A stretch of DNA of 64,000 nucleotides, taken from the NCBI GenBank assembly GCA_008638375.1, contig VIRR01000549.1, positions 62,001 through 126,000 on the forward strand. Reading direction: 5' to 3'. Positions within the stretch are counted from its first letter, which is position 1. Each line of letters opens with the position of its first letter. Below the pieces are notes generated by a model. That model had not been told where the DNA came from, ran no database searches, and saw only the letters and a list, made by a program, of their open reading frames with translations. This document shows, one piece after another, positions 1-10,544 of the stretch. This DNA is from Nyssa sinensis (lineage: Eukaryota; Streptophyta; Magnoliopsida; Cornales; Nyssaceae). A program made the translations under genes and the position numbers.

Positions 1-139
1 GAAAGACGGCGGTGCAATAATCCCGATCAATCTGAAATAAAGATCAAATGATATATAGTAGAATACTTATTAAATATATATATATATGAAAGTGAATATA
101 TTTTTTTTTTCCATGCATAAATAGTAAGAACGACAAAAA
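1..139 (-). other. 3' flank of the E4 161-bp array; empty-site homologue of the MULE insertion
   Basis: Read on the minus strand, this stretch matches 33966-34004 joined to 51473-51575 of element E1, without the Mutator-like element found there. It is AT-rich, with a poly-T tract and a TATATATATA run. It carries a conserved pyrimidine-rich CAG (about 31-45 on the minus strand) that could be a splice acceptor. No coding sequence was recognised. Confidence 0.75.
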
Positions 140-2297
140 GTAGCATAAGTTGCAAACCACTAAACTGAACTGATTGCCGTAAGTTTGTAGTAGTCTATTT
201 TGTCATTTGTGAGGTGTGTGATGGGGTTTCGAGATAGTTAGGCGGATATCCGGTATTTTGGTCCTTCAAAACCCCAAAATGGGCCTTTGTAGAGCAAAAA
301 CTTGCAAATGTTTCTAATTGGGCATCCGAACCGAGTGCCGTAAGTTTGTGCAAATCTATTTTATCATTTGAGAGGTGTGTGATGGGCTTTCGAGGTCGGT
401 AGGCCGATATCTGACATTTTGGTCCGTTAAAACTCCAAAATGGGCCGTTTTGGAGCAAAAACTTGCATAAGTTTCAAATCGGTGATCCAAACCAAGTGTT
501 GTAAGTTCGTGCAAGTCTATTTTATCATTTGTGAGTGTGTGATGGGGTTTCGGGGTCGGAAGGCTGATATCCGACATTTTGGTCCGTCAAAACTTCAAAA
601 TTGGCCTTTTTGGAGCAGAAACTTGCATAAGTTTCAAACCGGTGATCCAAACCGAGTGTTGTAAGTTTGTGAAAGTCTATTTTATCATTTGTGAGGTGTG
701 TGATGGGGTTTCGGGGTCAGTAGGCCGATATCCAGCATTTTGATCCGTCAAAACTAAAAAATGAGCCTTTTTGGAGCAAAAACTTGCATAAGCTTCAAAC
801 CGGTGATCCAAACCAAGTATCGTAAGTTGGTTCAAGTCTATTTTATCATTTGGGAGGTGTGTGATGGGGTTTCAGGGTCGGTACGTCGATATCCGGCATT
901 TTGGTCCGTCAAAACTCGAAAATGGGCATTTTTTCGAGCAAAGACTTGCATAAGTTTCAAACCGGAGATCCAAACCGAGTGTCGTAAGTTTGTGTAAGTC
1001 TATTTTATCATTTTTGAGATATGTGATGGGATTTCAGGGTCGGTAGGTCAATATTCGGTATTTTGGTCTGTCAAAACCTCAACATGGGCCTTTTTGGAGC
1101 AAGGACTTGCATAAGTTTTAAACCGGTGATCCGAACTGAGTGTCGTAAGTTCGTGCAAGTCTATTTTATCATTTTTGAGGTGTGTGATGGGGTTTCAGGG
1201 TCCGTACGCCAATATCCGGCATTTTGGTCCGTCAAAACTCGAAAATGGGCCTTTTTGGAGCAAAGACTTGCATAAGTTTCAAACTGGTGATCCGAACCGA
1301 GTGTCGTAAGTTTTTGTAAATCTATTTTATCATTTTTGAGGTGTGTGATGGAGTTTTGGGGTTGGTATGCTGATATCCAAAATTTTGGTCTCTCAAAACT
1401 CAAAAATGGACCTTTTTGGAGCAGAAACTTGCAAAAGTTTTTGACCAGTGATCCGAACCAAGTGTCGTAAGTTTGTGCAAGTCTATTTTATCATTTTTGA
1501 GGTGTATGATGGGGTTTCAGGGTCGGTAGGCTGATCTCCAGCATTTTGGTCCCTTAAAACTCGAAAATGGGCCTTTTTGGAGCAGAAATTTGCAAAAGTT
1601 TCTGACCGATGATCCAAACCAAGTGCTGTAAGTTTGTGCAAGTCTATTTTATCATTTGAGAGGTGTGTGATGGGGTTTCGGGGTCGGTAGGCCGATATCC
1701 AACATTTTGGTTCGTCAAAACCCCAAAATGGGCATTTTTGGAGAAGAAACTTGCAAAAGTTTCTGATCGGTGATCCGAACCGAGTGTCGTAAGTTCATGC
1801 AAGTCTATTTTATCATTTGTGAGGTGTGTGATGGGGTTTTTGGATTGGTAGGCCGATATCCGGCATTTTGGTTCCTCAAAACTCAAAAATGGGCCTTTTT
1901 GAAGTAGAAACTTGCAAAAGTTTCTGACCAGTGATCCGAACCAAGTGTCGTAAGTTTGTGTAAGTTTATTTTATCATTTAGGAGGTGTGTGATGGGGTTT
2001 TGGGGTAGTTAGGCTGATATCCGATGTTTTAGTCCTTTAAAACCCCAAAATGAGCCTTTTTGGAGCAGAAACTTTCAAAAGTTTTAGACCGGGCATCCGA
2101 ACCGAGTGCCGTAAGTTTGTGCAAATCTATTTTATCATTTTTGAGGTGTGTAATGGAGTTTCGGGGTAGTTAGGCCGATATTCGGTATTTTGGTCTGTCA
2201 AAACCCCAAAATGGTCCTTTCTAGAGTGAAAAGTTACATAAGTTTTTAACGGTCATTCCAACCGATGAAATTAAATAAGTTCGTGCAACTCTATTTT
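140..2297 (-). repeat. 161-bp tandem repeat array of CACTA E4 (about 13 units)
   Basis: A unit of about 161 bases recurs head to tail. Landmarks in each unit, in order on the plus strand, are TCTATTTTATCATTTGTGAG, GTGTGATGGGGTTTC, GCCGATATCCGGCATTTTGG, AAAATGGGCCTTTTTGGAGC, AACTTGCATAAGTTTC and CCGAACCGAGTGTCGTAAG. Units differ by scattered substitutions. The same unit occurs at 4645-5054, 32745-33965 and 63059-64000. Wherever gene 2 is visible, the array lies just 3' of it. Short open frames in it are periodic by-products, not genes. Confidence 0.95.
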
Positions 2298-2356
2298 TTT
2301 TTAAGTAACATTTTCTATAAATAATAAATCCACCAAAGTAAATAATTTTGAAAACT

Positions 2357-4031
2357 TACCAAGGCTGAACAGAGCCTCCCTACTGGCTGAGCATTGTCTG
2401 CACAAGAGTCTCTAGTTGGGCCTAGCGCTCCTCGATCATTGTCATCTTCTGCTCCAACTCTGCATTCTGTCTCTCAGCTGCCTTAGCTCTCTAGGTGGCT
2501 GCGTGAAACCTAGCATCGCTCTTAACAGTAGAAGACGATGCTGTCGGCTCCATCCCACTCCCTAAGCCACGCACATATCCGCACCTTTTGCCCAGAACAA
2601 TCTCCCGTATCTGGTCATCGGTCGGCGGAAGCTCACCCTCAGGAGTCGGTTGAGCACGCAGCTAGACCATCTTCTCCTATAAAAGCACATAAATATATGT
2701 CACTATTTTTATAACTTTAGATTAATATTAAATTAGTAATACTGGTATATATACATAAATAACTTACATAAAGCCGCTGAGCTTCAGGCCCAGTCCAACC
2801 CTTCTTGGGATTATAGTGAGTCCTATGCCACAACTCAATAGGGCTGGGTGGTGCACTGGTCTCCTGGTCTCGTTGCAGCAAATAAACAGTAGCTTGTGAA
2901 GATTAATTTTAGGAAAAGATTATACAATAAGAACTTGATACATGTATTAACTTACCATCTCATGCCTATACCTAACAAGTCTAACCTTTCTTGGGATTGT
3001 AGTGAGTCTTGTGCCACAACTCAATGGGGTTGGGTGGTGCACTGGTCTCCTGGTCTCGCTGCAGCAAATAAACAATAGTTTGTGAAGATTAATTTTAGAA
3101 AAATATTATATAATAAGAACTTGATACATGTATTAACTTACCATCTCATGCCTATACCTAACAAAAATCATGATCCACCACAGTGGGTGACCTTTTGATT
3201 GCTTCTGCTCTCACTATTTTTCTTGCTAAGTTCCTACAATTGGCCAAAACAAAGAACGCTAGTATAAATGACAAAGATTTATCATACAATGAAATTAATT
3301 TTGAAAATTTTTACTTGGAATGCATCACTAGCGAACCGGTCGCATAGTAACATCCCATCCTCCACCGCCACCCCCCTGTAGGGTCTGTCGCGAGGCTTTC
3401 CATCGGCTGCCACCTCCGACTCATAGTGCATGTGGAGCCTGTGTCGGTAATCCCTGAAACGGACTCCCAAGTAACGGTCCATTGCCTTGACGACATGAGG
3501 CAGCTGGAGATCGATGTCAAACTTCTCTTGTAAAACATGTCGTTGTCAAAACATTACGGCATATATTAGATATGTTAAAATTTAGTTGAACATAATAATA
3601 AAAGACATACCTGGATATGCGCACGAATATCCCGTCTCTTCGCGTCAGTGACCCGACTCCAGTCACTAATATGGAGTGGGGGCGCGTAGCTGGCAAATGA
3701 TGCCGACCTCCGTGGTGAACTGCTGTGCCCACCCAACAATGGGCTTCAGCAAGCCCGAAGGTATCTTAATTCGAAGGCGCACACCCCCCGCTGCCTCCAT
3801 CTGAACCTGTAAGCTACGATTCTTCGACCTACCCCGCCCTTGTCTAGGGGTGGTGGCCAAAGCTTTAGAAGAAATAAAACAGAAACAATTAGTACCATAT
3901 TTATATAATCATTAATAAAAATAGAAACTATGCATACCATCGACGGAAGGATCGGTTGACCCTACAAATGAGGGGGAAGGGGTCGATGGGTCCTACATAA
4001 CTGTGCGCTTGCGAGAACGTGGTCCAACCAT
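2357..4031 (-). pseudogene. CACTA gene 2 (Ptta/En/Spm family protein) of E4, degraded
   Basis: This is the second CACTA protein, related to the plant transposase family PF03004 (Ptta/En/Spm). It is probably a DNA-binding partner of TNP2 rather than the catalytic subunit. It is collinear with E3 gene 2. The start ATG is at 4031-4029, followed by a basic exon (GRSKNRSLQ), an exon with DRYLGVRFRDYRHRLHMHY (3282-3482 frame), an exon matching SRKNSESRSKQKVTHCGGS, an exon matching PIELWHRTHYNPK, and a last exon near 2357-2675 with GKRCGYVRGLG. Canonical GT-AG borders separate the blocks. An in-frame TAG thirteen codons after the start, further stops, and a 186-bp internal duplication show that it is dead. 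Confidence 0.8.
2802..3168 (-). repeat. 186-bp tandem duplication covering one exon and its intron in E4 gene 2
   Basis: Two copies start at 2802 and 2988. Each holds the TTGGGATT...GTGAGTC, GGTGGTGCACTGGTCTCCTGG and GCAGCAAATAAACA segments, followed by the intron ending TTACCATCTCATGCC. They differ by a few substitutions. E5 and E3 carry a single copy, so the duplication is private to E4. Confidence 0.9.
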
Positions 4032-4200
4032 ATCTACAAAGAAAGTTTAAAAATAAAATTGTTTCTATTTAATCATAAAAATTAAAATCCTTATCGAAGT
4101 AAAAATGAATACCCATTACGTCATAAAATTGAATATCCATTACATTATAAAAGCTGAAATCCATTACACTTGATACTAACACATGTAACACCTATTACAA

Positions 4201-4644
4201 TTATTCATTTGAGTCTGTATCATCATCTGAACTTGAAATTTCTTCATTCTCGGTACAATATTCTAACAATGTATCATCATCAAAATCACTTTCCTCGTCC
4301 TCATCATCATTAATGAACGTTGCATCCCTCGGATCTAATTGTGTGGTATTAGTGACGTCGGAAGCTACGACATGATCTAGTTCTATATCAGTTCTATTCA
4401 ACCGATATGACGTAATATCTTCCTGATCATGCCAGACAACACCATCATGGGCAGATTAAAACTCTTCTTGTAGTGCCTCCTTAATCCTCTCCAAATCTTC
4501 ATCTCCCTTACCAACTTTTAGTACATCATAAACATTTCTAGATTTTCTTTTTTGGACAACATGCCAATCACCTCTGTATCTTGTGTCCTTCAAATAGAAA
4601 ACTTGTTTTGCAACTGATGCCAAAACATACGGACCATTTTTAAA
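4201..4644 (-). pseudogene. 3' terminal part of E4 TNP2 (DUF4216 end and acidic tail)
   Basis: The minus-strand frame resembles E3 58990-59447. It has PYVLASVAKQVFYLKDT, GDWHVVQK and NVYDVL from the DUF4216 region, then an acidic, serine-rich tail (DEDEESDFDDDTLLEYCTENEE) ending in a TAA near 4201. It is the continuation of the TNP2 remnant that stops at about 10545. About 5.9 kb of element E5 now lies between. An in-frame stop (about 4457) breaks it. About 27 bases at its upstream edge are also present at 10542-10570, so the break is not a simple 3-bp target duplication. Confidence 0.75.
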
Positions 4645-5054
4645 CTTGCATAAGTTTCAAACAGAGCATCCGAACCGAATGCCGTAACTTCGTGCAAGTT
4701 TATTTTATCATTTTTGAGGTGTATGATGGGGTTTCAGTGTAGTTCAGCCAATATCCGGCATTTTGGTTTGTCAAAACCCCAAATAGGCCTTTTTGGAGCT
4801 GAAACTTGCATAAGTTTCAAACCGCGCATCCGAACCGAGTGCTGTAAGTTCATGCAAGTATATTTTATCATTTTTGAGGTGTGTGATATGGTTTCAATGT
4901 AGTTAGGCCGATATCCGGCATTTTGGTCTGTCAAAACCCCAAAATGGGCCTTTTTAGAGCTGAAACTTGCATAAGTTTCAAACTGGGCATCCGAATCGAG
5001 TGCCGTAAGTTCATGAAAGTCTATTTTATCATTTGTGAGGTGTGTGATGGGGTT
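4645..5054 (-). repeat. 161-bp tandem repeat array of CACTA E5 (about 2.6 units)
   Basis: The unit is the same as in the array at 140-2297, including TTTTATCATTTTTGAGG, GCCGATATCCGGCATTTTGG and AACTTGCATAAGTTTC. The left end is fused directly to the E4 TNP2 tail. Confidence 0.92.
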
Positions 5055-5106
5055 TATGTAACATTTTCTATAAATAATAAATCCACCAAAGGATATAATT
5101 TTAAAA

Positions 5107-6576
5107 CCTTACCAAGGTTGTGAAGAGTCACGCTGTTGGCTGAGCATCGTTTGCACAAGAGCCTCTAGCTAGGAATATCGCTCCTCGAGGCTACTGCCGT
5201 AGCTCTGCATTCTCTCGTTGAACTGCCTCAGTGGCTGCGTGTGCCCTAGCATCACTCTCAAAGGTAGAGGACAATGACATCAGCGCCATCCTAATCCCTA
5301 AGCCACACACATAGCCGCACCTCTTGCCTAGAACAATCTCCCATATCTGGTCATTGGTCGGAGAATCTTGACCCTCAGTTGTCGGCTGAGCACGCAGCCG
5401 GACCATCTCCTCCTATAAAAACATAAATATATGTTACTACTTTTATAACTTTAGATTAATATTAAATTAGTAATACTGTGGCAAATTACATAAAAACTTA
5501 CATAAAGTCGTTGTGCTTCAGGCCCAGCCCAACCCTTATTGGGGTTGTAGTACGTCCTGTGCCACAAATCAATGAGGCTGGGTGGTGCACCGGTCTCCTG
5601 GTCTCCTTGGAGCAAATAAATATTAGCTTGTGAAGATTGATTTTATGAATAGATTATACAATAAGAACTTGATACATTTATTAACTTACCATATCATGCC
5701 TATACTGTACAAAAGAGCGTGATCCACCACAGTGGGTCACCTTTTGCTTGCTTCTGCTCTTGCTATTTTTCTTACTCATTTCCTACACTTGGCCAAAATA
5801 AAGAAGGTTAGTATAAATGATACTGATTTAAACCAGACAACAAAAGTAATTTTGACAATTTTTACCTAGAATGCATCACTTGCGAACCGATCTCACAGTA
5901 ACATCCAATCCTCCATTGTGACCCCCTTGTAGGGTCTGTCGCGGGGCTATCTACTGGCTACCACCTCTGCCTCGTAGTGCATGTGGAGCCGGTGTTGATA
6001 GTCCCTGAAACGGACTCCGAGGTAACGGTCTACTGCCTTCGTAACGTGAGGCAGGTGGAGATCGATGTCAAACTTCTCCTGTAAAGCATGTCATTGTCAA
6101 AACATTATGGCATTAGAAATGTTAAAATTTAGTTCAACACAATAATGAAAGACATACCATGATATGCGCATGAATATCCCGTTGCTCCTCTTGAGTGACG
6201 AGACTCCAGTCACTAATATGGAGTGGGGCGCATAGTCGGCAAATGATGCCGACTTCTGTGGTGAACTGCTGTGCCCACGTACCAACGGGCTTCAGTAAGC
6301 CCTCAGGTAGCTCAATCCGAAGTTGCGAGCCCCCTATTGCCTCCATTTGAGCCTGCAAACTCCGATTCTTCAACCTACCGCGCCCTTGTCTAGAGGTGGT
6401 GGCCGAAGCTTTAGAAACAATAAAATAGAAACAATTAGTACCATATTTATATAATCATTAACACAAAGTGGAACTATGCATGCCATCAATAGCAAGATCG
6501 GTCGACCCTGTAGAGGAAGGGGAAGGGGTCGATGGGTCCACCAGGGCTAGCATTTCCGTGAGCCTGGTCCAACCAT
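5107..6576 (-). pseudogene. CACTA gene 2 (Ptta/En/Spm family protein) of E5, degraded
   Basis: It is collinear with E3 gene 2. The start ATG is at 6576-6574 and a one-base loss near 6556 shifts the frame within the first exon. The exon at 6373-6148 encodes NRSLQAQMEAIGGSQLRIELPEG and PLHISDWSLVTQEEQRDIH. This frame is uninterrupted at the site where E3 carries a solo LTR, so it gives the pre-insertion sequence. Later blocks match the RYLGVRF and HRLHMHY exon and the final exon (5406-5107: MVRLRAQPTTEGQDSPTNDQ and GKRCGYVCGLG), ending at a donor-like TTGGTAAG. The role is that of a CACTA accessory DNA-binding protein, by family. Confidence 0.78.
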
Positions 6577-6599
6577 ATCTAAAAAGAAAGTTTAAAAGT

Positions 6600-7374
6600 A
6601 AATTCCATTATCATAGTGAAATTTTATCATAGTGAAATATTCAAGCATATGCGCTATTAATTGCAATGCAGATTTCTGCATTCCCGACCTATCTTCTCTG
6701 GACAATTCAAGAATCGATTTTCATACACACGAGCCCAATCGTGAATAAATTTTGCGACAAGATTCACATGTGATGAAAATGACTCCCGAACGGGGCTAGG
6801 CTTACATGAATGTAATTAAAAAATTCATTAGTGTAAGGGCAAACTTTGATTGTTAGACAGAGTTTTGTTTTAAAAAAAATTAACAATAGCATTGAAAATG
6901 CCAATACAAAATATATTGATCTTGGTTGATAACAAGTAAAAACACATAGCTTTCAATTTTTATCTATTAATTCAGGTCATTCATCAAGAATTATTTACTT
7001 GGCACCTGACAACAACAACTTAACCAACAAAAGCAAATCAATTGCTACTTAAAACCACTAACTGACTTAATAGGTCAGGTGTATCTAGTCGATCTCTCAA
7101 TCTATAGGACTCAAGAACTCTTATTATTTGGTAGCTAAAACAAAAATAAAATAAAAATTAGTGTTTAGAGGAACTCAGGAGCAAGGGTTTAGGGTTCAAG
7201 TTGCAGTTCAATGAACACATACATGAAAAACAAGAGGGAAAAAAACACAGCCATGGAAAAATACATGTTGAATGAACACATACATGAAAAAGGTCCAAAC
7301 GCACTCATGTGTCTAGATTTTAAGGATTTTTTTGACTAAAATCCTATAAAACACTAAAGCAACAAGGCTATTAA
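6600..7374 (-). other. 5' non-coding region of E5 (intron/leader), shared with E3 and E4
   Basis: No gene is present. The stretch 6610-7310 matches the region upstream of TNP2 in E3 (54780-55480). Its inner part (6610-6830) also matches E4 at 14090-14290, including GACTCCCGAACGGGGCTAGG. It marks the 5' half of a TNP2-type element whose TNP2 has been deleted. Confidence 0.7.
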
Positions 7375-7803
7375 CTTTTTTTGAGGAGGTCTCGTGTTCT
7401 TCCGAACTGGTGTTGCATGGCTGAGGACACTTGTAATCATTTGCTTTTGCATTGTGGGGCAGCTAGGACCTCTAGAACTTATTATGCTCTTTGTTTGAAA
7501 TACAACAAATTCTGACGGGAAAAGGTTAAACACTTTTGAAAGTCATGACTAGCTGGTTGCTCAAGTGGTCATGTTCGGAGGACTTTTGAGGATATAGAAA
7601 GTACATTTGTATAGGTTTAAACAACTTCTTTTAGACACATTCAATTTTGGATTTCCAAAATATATCCAAATTCCCAATTTTTTGGTTGATTTTATAGGAG
7701 ATTGAGATACTGCATTAGGTTGGGATTTTTATTATTCTTTTGTACACAGGTTGCCCACTTTTTCATTAATAATATGCTCTACTTATCAAAAAAAAAAAAA
7801 AAA
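7375..7803 (+). mobile_element. 5'-truncated L1-type LINE tail with poly(A)
   Basis: The plus-strand translation around 7390-7490 reads NWCCMAEDTCNHLLLHCGAA, matching the zinc-binding region found after plant L1 reverse transcriptases. RTFEDIES follows at 7580-7610, then the usual short tail ending LLIK. A run of 16 A at 7788-7803 closes the element. It is absent from the matching part of E3, which supports a separate insertion into E5. Target duplications are not clear. It is dead because only the last few hundred bases remain. Confidence 0.65.
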
Positions 7804-9839
7804 GAAGAAAAAGATAAGTGATTTAGTACATCTCCATAGAACTCAAGTTTACCACATGTATAATTTCTATCTCAACAAGAAATATTTCTTCCCTTCAAAA
7901 TTTAATTAAGATAGAACACTAGAAAAATCATCCTCTTGCTTATTCACTTGTCAAGTTTAGCATTAAGAAGTAATTATAAGAACACCTTAAAATGAATAGA
8001 GGAACTTAGCACAAGTGCATGCTAATGAATAGAGTAACTCAGTACAGCTACATGGCAGTGTACTCCATATTTTAAAAAAAAATACTCATGATTATCTGTC
8101 CTCTTTTTCAAGATACCTAGTCTATGTACTGACACTCCCAATTTTAGTAAAGCTTAAACTAATAAGATGACCACTAGAAATGGTTTTTGAAAATAAAATA
8201 GAAAGAGAAAACCAATCAGATATTTTTGATATAGAATTTGTAATCTAAAAAGGGTCAAAAACAAGAAATTTCAGAGAGAAAGCATTTCAACAAGGTCATT
8301 ATAGACATTGTATACTGTCAAAAGCTTAAAAACCAAGTTTTGTTTCGTTTGTATTGTTACAAAATCAGAACAGGTACATTCAAAGCATTACCTAAAAGCT
8401 TAAAACTTATCTTAAAGAAACAAAGCCCAAAGCACAAAGAATCAAAGTAGGAACTGATCTTTGCAGTTCAGATGTCCTTCAAAAACTGCCTAAATCTCTT
8501 GGAAATGTACCTGTCAAATAAAGATTAAGCAAAGACATGAGTTGATTTTGAGGATTGATCATTAGAAAATCAAATAAATTCGGACGATCCAAGCAGAATC
8601 CTATTGTTTTAATTTTATTTAATTTATTTTTATTGTATTGAGAGATGCACTCTATAATCTACAAATTCATAGTATGCAACCAGTGAATTGTTTTTAAATT
8701 TTATTTAATTTATTTTTATTGTATTGAGAGATGCACTCTATAATCTATAAGAAAACAAATGCTTTGCAAAATCTCACTGGCCCAAAAATAATAATTAATT
8801 TTAACTGAAAACAATCCTGGAGAATGTGAATGAATAACAATTAATAAAAGCTTAAAGATGCATTCACACTTGCCGACCCTATCACATTTTTTTTATACAA
8901 CAGAAAATGAAGGGTTGAACTCACTCAACTTTTATGCAAATTGACTATTCGTACCACTCAGATAAAATCTCGATCTTAATCTTATTACATATATATTAAT
9001 TTCAAAGTCATTTATATTTCTAATTTTTGTCATATTAAATTTTTTTTCTAGGAATGATTTTCACTAGATAATATTTCTTTTCTATGTTTTTCCTTCTTAC
9101 CCTTTTGATTCTATTTTTTTGGGATCATTTTATAAAATTAAATCTTTTTCTTTGACATCATTAGGTTTTTTTCTTTGACATTTTAACAAATTTTTTACAA
9201 TATTGAGAATTTTGATGCCAAACATACTTGCTTGGAATTAGAGGCGGATCCAAGAGGACAAAGAGACGTCCTCAAAAATTTAAATATTGTAATTTTTATT
9301 CTTAATTTTATTAGAATTTTTATAACAAAATTGGATTTGATCCTCAAATTCTTTTATATATTCATATGAACTCTCAATTTTAATACATATTATTTGACCC
9401 TCTCAAAAATTTAGGTATTGTATTTTTTATTACTAATTTTATTTAAAAAAATTTAATAAAATAGAACTATCTCTCCCCCTTCCCAATTTTTTTAATTTTT
9501 TTATATTCATATCAACTCCCTAAATTTTTATACTTATAATTTGACTTTTCTTAACTAAGATTTTTGTTTTTGCCTGTGTGTAAAAATGCCTTTAGAGCTT
9601 TGGTGATTTCGAGCAAATCCCAAGGATTGTATAAATATTCATTGTATACAATCAAAGTGACTTGTTAGGTATGAAGTTATTGTTATACTATTTTTTTTCA
9701 GGGTGGGTGTTGATTATAGTTATTATTTACTGTCAACCAGTGATAAAAGGTTTGGTAGCTTAGACCTTTACCCATATGTCAACTAATTAGTAGTTGGCAA
9801 TCATCATCTTCTCCTAACTATACAAATATCATCTTTAAC

Positions 9840-9877
<38 letters not shown>

Positions 9878-10120
9878 ATGGATATATAGTGGATCCAGTG
9901 TTTGATCAGAAAGCAAAGGAGCCATTTAGCAGTTAAACCTCCCTCAGATGAAGAAAGAAGAAGAAGAAAAAAGTTATTGCAGTGACCATCTACCCAAAAT
10001 TATTTTAATCCTATTAGATTTGCGTTTTTTCTAATGGAAATGAAATATGGGATTCAAGCAGACCAGAGTAGCAATCGAAGCAATAAATGAAATAGATGTG
10101 AGTTTGAGAGAGAGAGAAGA
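7804..10120 (-). other. 5' region of E5 without recognisable genes
   Basis: This is AT-rich non-coding DNA. It includes a 63-base segment repeated at 86-base spacing (8613-8750: TTATTGTATTGAGAGATGCAC twice), a (TA)n(TG)n microsatellite at 9840-9880, and short runs resembling other transposon debris near 9245-9580. The position between the E5 leader and the region upstream of TNP2 fits a long first intron. Confidence 0.5.
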
Positions 10121-10210
10121 GAAAGGGTAGTGGCCTACCAGGGCTCCTCCCCAATGTGTTCCCTCCTTCCCTTTTTAGGTTTTAACCCTACAGAGCGATG
10201 GAAACGGCGC

Positions 10211-10212
<2 letters not shown>

Positions 10213-10250
<38 letters not shown>
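10213..10250. repeat. (GA)n microsatellite in the E5 leader
   Basis: An uninterrupted GA run lies in the CT-rich (minus strand) leader, just inside the subterminal repeats. Similar pyrimidine-rich leaders follow the subterminal blocks of E1, E3, E4 and E6. Confidence 0.9.
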
Positions 10251-10254
<4 letters not shown>

Positions 10255-10280
10255 TCAAATCATTTTAAATATAAGGAGTT

Positions 10281-10538
10281 ATTAGCGACGCACACTGTGC
10301 GTCGCTAATAACAGAAATGCGCGTCGCTAATTGTCCAGCCCAAGTATTTGCGACGCTTAGGTGTGCGTCACTAAACGAACTAACTATTAGCGATGCACAC
10401 GTGCATCGCTAATAGTTTCGCGCCTATTTTCATGCGGGAAACTAATTTTTTTATTACTTTTTTTTTTCTTATTATTAGCGACACCTGTTTGTGCGTTGCT
10501 AATAATGTGCGTCGCGAAACATAAGTTTTTTTATAGTG
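10281..10538 (-). repeat. CACTA subterminal repeat block and 5' terminus of E5
   Basis: It has multiple direct and inverted copies of the GCGTCGCTAATA / TATTAGCGACGC motif, ending at the terminal inverted repeat TTTTTTTATAGTG. In En/Spm such blocks bind the element's accessory protein, and the repeated motif implies the same here. A TATA-like TTATATTTAAA lies just inside the block at about 10262-10274 (minus strand). Confidence 0.85.
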
Positions 10539-10544
10539 TTGAGA

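Larger units (their letters stand above)
4645..10538 (-). mobile_element. CACTA element E5, internally deleted, nested in E4
   Basis: The 5' end at 10538 reads CACTATAAAAAAAC on the minus strand, followed by GCGACGC-type subterminal repeats and a GA/CT-rich leader. Inward, 7870-6610 matches the 5' region of E3 (54720-55480). At about 6610 the sequence jumps directly to the intron upstream of gene 2, matching E3 at 59540. All of TNP2, about 4 kb, is therefore deleted. Gene 2 and about 2.6 units of the 161-bp array follow. No 3' CACTA end is visible at the left edge, so that side is truncated or rearranged. Confidence 0.7.

Noticed and set aside
10281..10538. Regular palindromic repeats that might suggest a CRISPR-like array
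   Set aside because: The motifs vary in orientation and spacing, sit beside CACTA termini and recur at other element ends; this is plant nuclear DNA.
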